Assembly: GCA_030641085.1 (NCBI GenBank)
Contig: DAOWIC010000226.1
Span: forward strand, 1 to 8,065
Origin: Calditrichota bacterium
Lineage (GTDB): Bacteria; Zixibacteria; MSB-5A5; GN15; FEB-12
DNA length: 8,065 bases
Direction of reading: 5' to 3'
The notes under the pieces: generated by a model
What the model saw: the letters and a program-made list of their open reading frames with translations, nothing else
The model's database searches: none
What the model was told of the DNA's origin: nothing
Shown: piece after piece, positions 1 to 4,742 of the stretch
How positions within the stretch are numbered: position 1 is the first letter of the stretch
Layout: every line of letters starts with the position of its first letter
Position numbers and translations under genes: made by a program

Positions 1-165
1 AATATCCCCACTCCTGTATGCGATGCACTAATCTCTATCGCATCCGCAATGCATCAAAAAGATTACTACGCAGAGGGAAGAACGCTTGGTCAACTCGGCA
101 TTGACCACTATTCTGTTGGCGAACTGAAAAAAATCCTCAAGACTGGTTTTCCAGCCAGTGCTTGA
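1..165 (+). CDS. NAD/NADP octopine/nopaline dehydrogenase family protein, C-terminal end (partial)
   Basis: The frame is open from the first base and ends at TGA 163-165, giving the last 54 residues of a protein whose start lies outside the window. The tail reads IPTPVCDALISIAS, then a DYYAEGRTLGQLGI stretch and a closing SVGELKKIL helix. This is the usual C-terminal end of opine-dehydrogenase-type enzymes: a PTP-xx-DAL helix followed by an EGRT motif and a short final helix. The family reductively condenses an amino acid with a 2-oxo acid, or runs the reverse, using NAD(P)H in the cytoplasm. The Rossmann domain and catalytic His fall outside the window, so the substrate cannot be judged. The last residues (TGFPASA) are a short tail past the conserved end. 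Family identification is from remembered sequence pattern. Confidence 0.72.
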   Translation, partial: NIPTPVCDALISIASAMHQKDYYAEGRTLGQLGIDHYSVGELKKILKTGFPASA

Positions 166-228
166 CATCGACTCCGTGGCACCAGCCGCCAATGGAGGGG
201 AAACCTATCCAATATTGACATACGGCTG

Positions 229-248
229 TTTCTAACACTTTTCTAACA
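229..248 (+). repeat. Tandem 9-bp direct repeat with 11-bp period
   Basis: TTTCTAACA occurs at 229-237 and again at 240-248. Seen as CTAACA hexamers, the copies are separated by 5 bp. An 11-bp period places both on the same face of the helix, the spacing used by OmpR/PhoB-type response regulators. A perfect TTGACA lies just upstream at 215-220, but no acceptable -10 hexamer follows at 16-18 bp. Function unknown; chance is possible in this A/T-rich patch. Confidence 0.3.
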
Positions 249-278
249 AAACGAGCAAGAACAGTAGACAATAAGAAG

Positions 279-341
279 AAACACCAGACACTGAGTTCCA
301 TGTAAGTCTTTGCTGTTACTACAGGTTAGTGTCTGGTGTTT
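279..341 (+). terminator. Long-stem inverted repeat, possible terminator of the upstream gene
   Basis: AAACACCAGACACT (279-292) is perfectly complementary to AGTGTCTGGTGTTT (328-341), a 14-bp stem closing a 35-nt loop. The loop itself contains CTGT/ACAG (313-316 with 321-324). The right arm runs into a T-rich stretch (TTTTCTGTTGTT) and the left arm is preceded by A-rich sequence, so a factor-independent terminator is possible on either strand. It begins 114 bases after the dehydrogenase stop, which is far for a terminator, and the loop is large. An alternative is a small structured RNA or the remnant of a short mobile element. Confidence 0.45.
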
Positions 342-358
342 TCTGTTGTTCGGACAAC

Positions 359-427
359 TGAGCAAGCTCATAACCCGAAGCACATATTATGTGGTGGTCG
401 GCTGTTCAAACCCCCTCCCCGCTACCA
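359..427 (+). pseudogene. Decayed initiator tRNA (fMet, CAT anticodon) fragment
   Basis: Blocks typical of bacterial tRNA-fMet occur in the right order. They are GAGCA (360-364, D-arm), GCTCATAACCCGAAG (366-380, anticodon loop with CAT and the 3' stem), GGTCGGCTGTTCAAA (396-410, variable loop, T-stem and T-loop) and CCCGCTACCA (418-427, acceptor 3' strand, discriminator and encoded CCA). It cannot fold into a working tRNA. The 5' acceptor strand is absent, the TCGGG half of the anticodon stem is missing, the T-stem (GGCTG against CCCCT) no longer pairs, and 15 bases with a CACATA/TATGTG palindrome (381-393) interrupt it after the anticodon stem. The missing D-arm part is what a deletion between two GCTC copies would leave. 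The comparison is with remembered fMet sequence, not a covariance-model search. Confidence 0.6.
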
Positions 428-433
428 AGTTTG

Positions 434-457
434 AAACCGGCAGGGGCAGGTTTTTTT
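434..457 (+). terminator. Weak hairpin plus T-run behind the tRNA remnant
   Basis: AAACC (434-438) pairs with GGTTT (449-453) around a 10-nt loop, and seven T residues run from 451 to 457. It starts 7 bases after the encoded CCA, where a tRNA gene normally has its terminator. The stem is short, so activity is uncertain. Confidence 0.35.
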
Positions 458-548
458 GAAATCGGGATTATTGTCGCCCCGGTGTCCCACGGCGCCTGTT
501 CTGCCCGGTCTTGGGCAACGGAGGCGAGCGTGCCCTGATAGTCTCCCC

Positions 549-577
549 TTGACATAATCTTCGCTGTTGTCTACATT
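549..577 (+). promoter_or_regulatory. Distal sigma70-like promoter (TTGACA-17-TACATT)
   Basis: A perfect TTGACA -35 (549-554) is followed after 17 bp by TACATT (572-577, 4 of 6 to consensus). Transcription would start near 584, giving the DUF2179 gene a leader of about 145 bases. Within the leader I see no clear riboswitch fold. Confidence 0.5.
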
Positions 578-645
578 GGCGGCGTCATGAGAGGCGACGA
601 CCTATGACACCCCCAAAACAAGTTTGAGGTGCCCGCCCAACCACA

Positions 646-674
646 AAGACATGGGCCCCTGTGAGCCGTATAAT
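646..674 (+). promoter_or_regulatory. Proximal sigma70-like promoter (AAGACA-17-TATAAT)
   Basis: A consensus TATAAT (669-674) has AAGACA (646-651, GACA matching consensus) exactly 17 bp upstream. Transcription would start near 681 and leave about 48 bases before the ATG at 729. This is the best candidate main promoter of the DUF2179 gene. Confidence 0.55.
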
Positions 675-728
675 ATGTGACTCATTTCATAATCTTACGG
701 GTAACGCTTATCGCAAAGATACGGGTAA

Positions 729-1334
729 ATGATGGATTCGTGGTTGTCAGAGTTTGCGGTTGGCCTTTCGGCTTTTTCTATCCCACTCTTCATTTTCTTC
801 GCCAGAGTATGCGATGTGTCCCTGGGCACGATTCGCATAATTCTGGTCTCTCGAAGTAGGCGATCTCTGGCGACCATGTTCGGCTTTATTGAAATCCTTA
901 TCTGGCTGGCGGCGATAAGCCAGATTATGCTGAACCTTACCGATATCGCCAACTATATTGCCTATGCGGCCGGGTTCGCGACGGGAACGTTTGTCGGCAT
1001 GACAATCGAACGACGGTTGGCGATGGGCAGTCTTGTGGTGAGGGTTATAGTCCCCAGAGAGGCTGAAGATCTCATAGTGTATCTCATCGCGGCCGGGTTC
1101 GACGTGACTCGTTTAAACGCCGAGGGGGCACTGGAACCGGTGACGGTGATTTTTACCGTGGTCAAGACCAAAGAACTGCCCCGGGTACTGGATATCCTCA
1201 GGAAATTCCAGCCCAGGGCGTTTTATACGGTTGAGGATGTACGGACCGCGCGTGATCCCGCTCACGCCGTTCCCCAAACTTCAATGAGACAGCAGCTGTT
1301 ACAGCCGTTTTATTGGTTCCGCAAGAGCAAGTAG
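729..1334 (+). CDS. DUF5698/DUF2179 (UPF0316-type) inner-membrane protein
   Basis: A 201-residue protein. The N-terminal half is membrane-embedded, with hydrophobic segments at roughly 10-32, 49-70 and 74-94. It carries the family signature FARVCDVSLGTIR (24-36), followed by a basic SRSRR loop and a GFIEILIWL helix, which fits the DUF5698 domain of UPF0316 proteins. The C-terminal half (about 100-175) is a soluble alpha/beta DUF2179 domain: VVRVIV, an AAGFDVTRL helix-turn, a VTVIFTVV strand, and the typical ending RAFYTVEDVR. The biochemical role of the family is not established; the domain order suggests a membrane protein with a cytoplasmic ligand-binding or regulatory lobe. ATG occurs twice in a row (729, 732) with only a weak GGGT-type ribosome site. 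The TAG stop (1332-1334) is the first three bases of a dispersed repeat core, so the repeat supplies the stop codon. Confidence 0.85.
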   Translation: MMDSWLSEFAVGLSAFSIPLFIFFARVCDVSLGTIRIILVSRSRRSLATMFGFIEILIWLAAISQIMLNLTDIANYIAYAAGFATGTFVGMTIERRLAMGSLVVRVIVPREAEDLIVYLIAAGFDVTRLNAEGALEPVTVIFTVVKTKELPRVLDILRKFQPRAFYTVEDVRTARDPAHAVPQTSMRQQLLQPFYWFRKSK

Positions 1335-1418
1335 CCGCACGGTAGACGACAATGACAGAACTCGTAGGCATTTGATTCATCAAATGCTTGCCACGGGCAT
1401 GATAAATCATGCCCCTAC
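1332..1418 (+). repeat. Modular GTAG/paired-hairpin repeat (REP/BIME-like), copy 1
   Basis: A 27-bp core (1332-1358, starting TAGCCGCACGG and ending ACAATGACAG) is followed by a 9-nt spacer ending in GTAG (1364-1367). Then comes a hairpin with 9-bp arms GCATTTGAT/ATCAAATGC (1368-1387), a 7-nt linker, and a second hairpin with 9-bp arms GGGCATGAT/ATCATGCCC (1395-1414). CTAC (1415-1418) is GTAG read on the minus strand, so the two hairpins are tail-to-tail units, each headed by GTAG. That is the layout of bacterial interspersed mosaic elements built from REP sequences. The element fills most of the gap between two convergent genes and may end or stabilise transcripts from both. Confidence 0.75.
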
Positions 1419-1455
1419 TAAGAGCGACGGGCACCGGGAAGCTCGGCCTGCGGCG

Positions 1456-2295
1456 CTACGCTTTCTTCGCAACGACCGCGAACTGGTCGGCTTCCGGATC
1501 GTAAGGTGTGCCGGCGACATCGGCGAACTGCTCCGCCACGCTAAAGCCGTTTCGTTTAAACTCATCGTCGAGTGTTTCCGGGCTGTAGCATTGCAGCCAG
1601 TTGTATATATCGCACGCGCGCGCCTCTTCGATAATCGTGTGCTTGTTTAAAAGCAGTTTCTCCTGATCGTACTTGAAAATGTTGGTGAAAACGTGGCAAG
1701 GGTCGGGCGACCAGAAACCATCGCCGTCGGAGTACTCGTACGTGCGCGACTCGTCGGTCTTGTCAAAATGGTTCACCGACAGAACATCTAAAAGCACCGC
1801 CCCGTCATCCTTGAGGCATTTGTGGAATATTCCCAGCAGGGTTTTGCGCTGGGCCGGACTGAGCGGGCAGAAATCGCAGTAGATCATCGTGATCAGGTCG
1901 AATTTCCGGTCGGTAGTGAATTCAAGGTAATCCAAATGCAGGTACTCCGCCTTGAGCCCCTGCTCGGCGGCTGTTTTGCGTGCGTGCTCAATCGAGCGGC
2001 GGGAGAAATCGATACCGGTAACATCGGCGCCCCTCTGCGCAAACTGCGTTGTATACAAACCCGGCCCGCATCCAAAATCGCAGACCGCGACGTCCAGCCC
2101 GACATTGAACCGCGAGACAATCCAGTCCACCGACCGGTCTATGAAGGCCTTGTTTCGTGAGGCCAGGTCGACCGATTCATCGAGGTGGAACCCAAGCATC
2201 TTCTGAGAAATATACTCGTCGGTCCAGAGCGATGCCGCCGTGTAAAACTCGAACGGCTTCGGTCGTTTGGTCAAATTCTGCAGTTTTTTAAACAA
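1456..2295 (-). CDS. Class I SAM-dependent methyltransferase
   Basis: A 279-residue cytoplasmic protein with a standard Rossmann-type methyltransferase fold. Motif I is DFGCGPG (73-79), which contacts SAM. The acidic residue closing strand 2 is D96 in TGIDFS, an adenine-side acidic residue is D122 in HLDYLEF, and the motif IV region is FDLITMIYCDFCPL (132-145). Residues 1-60 form a helical cap (LWTDEYISQKMLGFHLDES) and residues 180-240 an insertion that could shape the acceptor site. The substrate is unknown; the fold alone does not tell small molecule from RNA or protein. The start is TTG, supported by GGAGG six bases upstream (+ strand 2302-2306) and by the absence of a usable ATG nearby. 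It diverges from the RudS gene, converges on the DUF2179 gene, and is flanked on both sides by the same dispersed repeat. Confidence 0.86.
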   Translation of the reverse strand: MFKKLQNLTKRPKPFEFYTAASLWTDEYISQKMLGFHLDESVDLASRNKAFIDRSVDWIVSRFNVGLDVAVCDFGCGPGLYTTQFAQRGADVTGIDFSRRSIEHARKTAAEQGLKAEYLHLDYLEFTTDRKFDLITMIYCDFCPLSPAQRKTLLGIFHKCLKDDGAVLLDVLSVNHFDKTDESRTYEYSDGDGFWSPDPCHVFTNIFKYDQEKLLLNKHTIIEEARACDIYNWLQCYSPETLDDEFKRNGFSVAEQFADVAGTPYDPEADQFAVVAKKA

Positions 2296-2322
2296 GGCAA
2301 GCCTCCGTCTATCAGTCCCTGA

Positions 2323-2350
2323 AATAAAGGCAACACCAGACCATAGTCAA
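2323..2350 (-). promoter_or_regulatory. Candidate promoter of the methyltransferase gene
   Basis: Read on the minus strand, TTGACT (2350-2345, 5 of 6 to consensus) is followed after 16 bp by TTTATT (2328-2323, 4 of 6). Transcription would begin about 20 bases before the TTG start, just leaving room for the GGAGG ribosome site. The repeat core of copy 2 begins only 7 bases upstream of the -35 box. Confidence 0.45.
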
Positions 2351-2356
2351 TATATT

Positions 2357-2450
2357 TAGCCGCGCGGTAAACGACAATGACAGGTAAGTAGATCAGGACT
2401 CTCGTGGTCCTGACATCACGGCAGACGAGGACGTCTGCCGCTAACGGAAA
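2357..2450 (+). repeat. Modular paired-hairpin repeat (REP/BIME-like), copy 2
   Basis: The 27-bp core (2357-2383) matches copy 1 at 25 of 27 positions, with differences at core positions 8 and 14. A 9-nt spacer follows, containing GTAG (2388-2391). Hairpin a has 7-bp arms TCAGGAC/GTCCTGA (2393-2413), and hairpin b has 9-bp arms CGGCAGACG/CGTCTGCCG with loop AGGA (2419-2440). Stem sequences are unrelated to copy 1, yet sizes and spacing agree. On the minus strand the head of hairpin b is TTAGC rather than GTAG. Beyond hairpin b, CGGAAACGACA (2445-2455) resembles the core's CGGTAAACGACA (2365-2376). The copy lies in the divergent gap between the methyltransferase and RudS. Confidence 0.75.
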
Positions 2451-2529
2451 CGACAGAACCTCGGACATCGGAATTCTCCGGCGCAAATAGAGGTTGACCC
2501 CGCGAACGAAATGCCGGTCTTTGTCTGTA

Positions 2530-3486
2530 ATGACAAACCTTCAGACGCCAAAGATCGGTATTTCCTCCTGCCTACTTGGCCGGGAAGTGCGCTACGACGC
2601 CGGGCACAAGCATGACCGCTACCTGACCGATATTCTGGGGCGTCATGTCAGATTCGTACCGGTTTGTCCCGAGATCGAGGTCGGTATGGGCGTCCCGCGC
2701 GAAGCAGTACAGTTGGAGGGCGTGCCAGAATCACCCCGCATGATCGGCACCCAGACCGGAATCGACTGGACCGTCCGGATGACTCGCTACGCGAAGCGCC
2801 GCGTGCGGCAGAAAGATATCGCCGACCTCTGCGGGTTCATCCTCAAAAGCCGCTCGCCCTCATGCGGCATGAAGCGGGTGAAGCTTTATGCCGGGTCGGG
2901 CAGCCCGCAGAAAAAGGCTGGTGGACTTTTTGCCCGTGCGCTGATGGATCGCTATCCGCACCTGCCGATCGAAGAGGAAGACCGCCTGTCCAATGCCGGG
3001 TTGCGCGAGAATTTCATTGTCCGCGTCTTTGCCTACAACCGCCTGCGGCAGCTCTATTCCCGGCGTTTCAACCGCAGCGAGACAATAAGTTTTCACACGG
3101 CGCACAAGTATTTGCTGCTTGCCCACAGTCCGAAGTTGTACGGCGAGTTTGGGCGGCTGGTGGCCGCGATCAAAAAAATCCCGCCGGCCGAGTTCAAAGA
3201 CAGTTATCGCGCACTCTTTATGGAAGCGCTACGCTTCAAGGCAACGGTGAAAAAGAACGTAAACGTCCTGCAGCACATTACCGGGTTCCTGCGCGACCAC
3301 CTGTCGGCGGCGGAGAGAAAAAATGTCGCGGACGCTATCGCCGACTATGAGAAGGAGGCGGCTCCGCTGGTGGTCCCAATAACGCTGATAAGGCATTTTG
3401 CAAGTATCCACAATATCGCGTATATCCGCGACCAGATATATCTCAGTCCCCATCCGAAAGAACTGATGCTGCGAAATCACGTCTGA
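2530..3486 (+). CDS. rudS: RudS-type TudS (DUF523)-DUF1722 fusion, tRNA 4-thiouridine desulfidase
   Basis: A 318-residue protein in two domains. Residues 8-155 are a TudS/DUF523 domain with the three cysteines that hold the [4Fe-4S] cluster in this family: C14 in SSCLLG, C46 in VCPE and C112 in SPSCG. An EIEVGMGVPRE loop and the GGLFARALMDRYP helix are also typical. Residues about 175-310 are DUF1722: HTAHKYLLLAHSPKLYGEFG, a KATVKKNVNVLQHI helix, and the usual ending YLSPHPKELMLRNHV. Proteins of exactly this fusion (RudS) remove sulfur from 4-thiouridine in tRNA, whereas stand-alone TudS acts on free thiouracil; assignment here is by domain architecture. I chose ATG 2530 because the DUF523 fold begins a few residues later. 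An in-frame TTG at 2494 would add 12 residues, but its AGG touches the codon with no spacing. Neither start has a good ribosome site. EamA follows after 29 bases. Confidence 0.85.
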   Translation: MTNLQTPKIGISSCLLGREVRYDAGHKHDRYLTDILGRHVRFVPVCPEIEVGMGVPREAVQLEGVPESPRMIGTQTGIDWTVRMTRYAKRRVRQKDIADLCGFILKSRSPSCGMKRVKLYAGSGSPQKKAGGLFARALMDRYPHLPIEEEDRLSNAGLRENFIVRVFAYNRLRQLYSRRFNRSETISFHTAHKYLLLAHSPKLYGEFGRLVAAIKKIPPAEFKDSYRALFMEALRFKATVKKNVNVLQHITGFLRDHLSAAERKNVADAIADYEKEAAPLVVPITLIRHFASIHNIAYIRDQIYLSPHPKELMLRNHV

Positions 3487-3515
3487 CGTTTCATACGTGG
3501 GATGAAAGTACCGGT

Positions 3516-4457
3516 ATGATAAACCAGAAGCCGAACGAGCCGACATCAGCAGGTAACACCCGGACAACCATGAACCTGACCGAGTGGATGCTCCTGTTGG
3601 TCCTGTCGGTGATATGGGGCGGTTCGTTCTTTTTTATCGAGGTCTCCATACGCGAGATGACCCCGCTTACAATTGTCCTCTGCCGGGTCGGCGTTGCCTC
3701 GCTGGTGTTGCTCGGTTATGTCTATCTTACCGGCAGGCGGCTGCCGAGGTCGCCCGGTCTGTGGGGCGCCTTTTTAATCATGGGCGTGCTGAACAACATC
3801 ATTCCGTTCAGCCTGATAGTCTGGGGACAGACCCATATCGACAGCAGCCTCGCCTCGATTCTCAACGCTACCACGCCGCTGTTCAGCGTTTTCCTGGCGC
3901 ACTTTTTAACCGGCGACGAGCGCCTGACCGCCAATCGTCTGGCGGGAATTCTTATCGGCTGGGTTGGGGTAGCGGTTCTGATCGGGGTCGATTCGCTGCG
4001 CGGGTTCGGCGCGCACGTGATCGGACAGATCGCGATTCTCGGTGCGGCATTATCGTATGCGTTCGCGGCGATCTACGCCCGGCGTTTTCGCGGGATGTCC
4101 CCAACGGTGGTTTCAGCGGGCATGCTGTGCGGTTCGACCGTCATGATGCTGCCGCTTGCCTTTTTAATCGAGCAGCCGTTCAGCCTGACCCCGGGCGCGA
4201 CAACCCTGGCCGCTCTGCTCAGCCTCGCCGTTATCAGCACCGCCTTCGCCTACATCATCTATTTCCGTCTGCTCGCCTCGGCCGGGGCGACCAATTCGCT
4301 CCTGGTGACGTTTCTAATTCCGGTCAGCGCGATCCTGCTGGGCGTGGTGGTACTGGGAGAACGTCCCGGATGGAACGCCTTCGGCGGCATGGCCCTGATC
4401 TTCGTCGGGCTGATAGCTATCGACGGCCGGTTGTTGTCGAGATTTCGACGAGGCTAG
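3516..4457 (+). CDS. EamA (DMT superfamily) transporter
   Basis: A 313-residue integral membrane protein made of two EamA repeats (about 23-157 and 168-302), each able to form five transmembrane helices, as usual for 10-TM drug/metabolite transporters. Signature stretches are SVIWGGSFFFIEV (31-43), the NATTPLFSVFLAHFLTGDERL segment around 117-137, GILIGWVGVAVLIG (144-157), and VVVLGERPGWNAFGGMALIFVGLI (277-300). Such proteins export amino acids, nucleobases or other metabolites; the cargo cannot be read from sequence. The start is uncertain: ATG 3516 adds 18 polar residues, while ATG 3570 (MNLTEWML) begins right at the first helix, and neither has a clear ribosome site. The short gap after rudS allows co-transcription. 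Its TAG stop lies in a CTAG that is also the stop of the convergent cupin gene. Confidence 0.88.
   Translation: MINQKPNEPTSAGNTRTTMNLTEWMLLLVLSVIWGGSFFFIEVSIREMTPLTIVLCRVGVASLVLLGYVYLTGRRLPRSPGLWGAFLIMGVLNNIIPFSLIVWGQTHIDSSLASILNATTPLFSVFLAHFLTGDERLTANRLAGILIGWVGVAVLIGVDSLRGFGAHVIGQIAILGAALSYAFAAIYARRFRGMSPTVVSAGMLCGSTVMMLPLAFLIEQPFSLTPGATTLAALLSLAVISTAFAYIIYFRLLASAGATNSLLVTFLIPVSAILLGVVVLGERPGWNAFGGMALIFVGLIAIDGRLLSRFRRG
4454..4457. other. CTAG shared as stop codon by two convergent genes
   Basis: Plus-strand TAG (4455-4457) ends the EamA gene, and minus-strand TAG (4456-4454) ends the cupin gene. The four-base palindrome CTAG is the whole boundary between them, leaving no room for a separate terminator. 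Confidence 0.9.
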
Positions 4458-4681
4458 GAACGCCAGTCCTCGCGTACCCGGTGGAAAACGTCCACCACAT
4501 AACAGTCTCTTACGGCCCGTCCGGAGTACGGCACATTCGACGGCAGCACCATCACTTTGCCCGGCACGAGCAGATGCGGCACACCTTTTACCGTTAGCTC
4601 CAGTTCGCCCGCAACGGCGCGCACCACGATACCTTCGGCGAGGTTAAGATCGGGAAGTTGATCCAGATTTACGAGCCCCAT
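4454..4681 (-). CDS. Shortened, metal-ligand-less cupin protein
   Basis: A 75-residue protein. The N-terminus MGLVNLDQLPDLNLAEGI matches the lead-in of small cupin_2 proteins, and VVRAVAGELELTVKG onward (19-75) matches the second half of the barrel: the VPGKVMVLPSNVP turn, the SGR strand, and VVDVFHRVREDW at the end. Between G17 and V19 about 30-35 residues normally present are missing, including the first cupin motif with its HxHxxE metal ligands. The remaining ligand histidine of the NVPHSG turn is also replaced (Y52). The reading frame is intact, so this is either an in-frame deletion product or a decaying gene. The ATG at 4681 is chosen because residues match the family from there; the frame is open further upstream without resemblance to cupins. 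It is the third gene in line after the GNAT/deacetylase pair, with a 61-base gap. Confidence 0.6.
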   Translation of the reverse strand: MGLVNLDQLPDLNLAEGIVVRAVAGELELTVKGVPHLLVPGKVMVLPSNVPYSGRAVRDCYVVDVFHRVREDWRS

Positions 4682-4742
4682 GATCCACTCTTTAAATATG
4701 TGCTTAACGATTACGTTTGTTTGAATATTCCGCTGCTGAGTC

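Larger units (their letters stand above)
166..728. other. Long intergenic stretch with structured elements, no convincing gene
   Basis: About 560 bases separate the partial dehydrogenase from the DUF2179 gene, and I find no reading frame here that looks like a protein. From left to right it holds an 11-bp-period direct repeat (TTTCTAACA at 229-237 and 240-248), a 14-bp inverted repeat (279-341), a small GTTGT/ACAAC hairpin (345-358), a decayed initiator tRNA (359-427), a possible T-run terminator (434-457) and two sigma70-like promoters (549-577, 646-674). The stretch from 458 to 548 shows only a short TGCCC/GGGCA hairpin (502-517). Confidence 0.7.

Noticed and set aside
279..341. Terminal inverted repeats of an insertion sequence
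   Set aside because: The two arms enclose only 35 bases, no target duplication is visible at the edges, and there is no transposase frame.
359..427. A working tRNA-fMet gene
   Set aside because: The 5' acceptor strand, anticodon-stem pairing and T-stem pairing are all missing, so no cloverleaf forms.
1332..2450. CRISPR array
   Set aside because: There are only two repeat copies 1 kb apart, separated by a gene and with internal hairpins; no regular spacers exist.
2494..2529. TTG start extending RudS by 12 residues
   Set aside because: The AGG before it abuts the codon with no spacing, and the added residues do not resemble the family; ATG 2530 starts right before the conserved fold.
2664..3350. 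Long open frame overlapping RudS on the same strand
   Set aside because: It is Arg/Pro-rich shadow sequence of a GC-rich gene; RudS in the other frame has clear domains and all key cysteines.
3584..4597. Long open frame overlapping the EamA gene
   Set aside because: It has a shadow-type composition without hydrophobic segments, while the EamA frame shows ten helices and family motifs.
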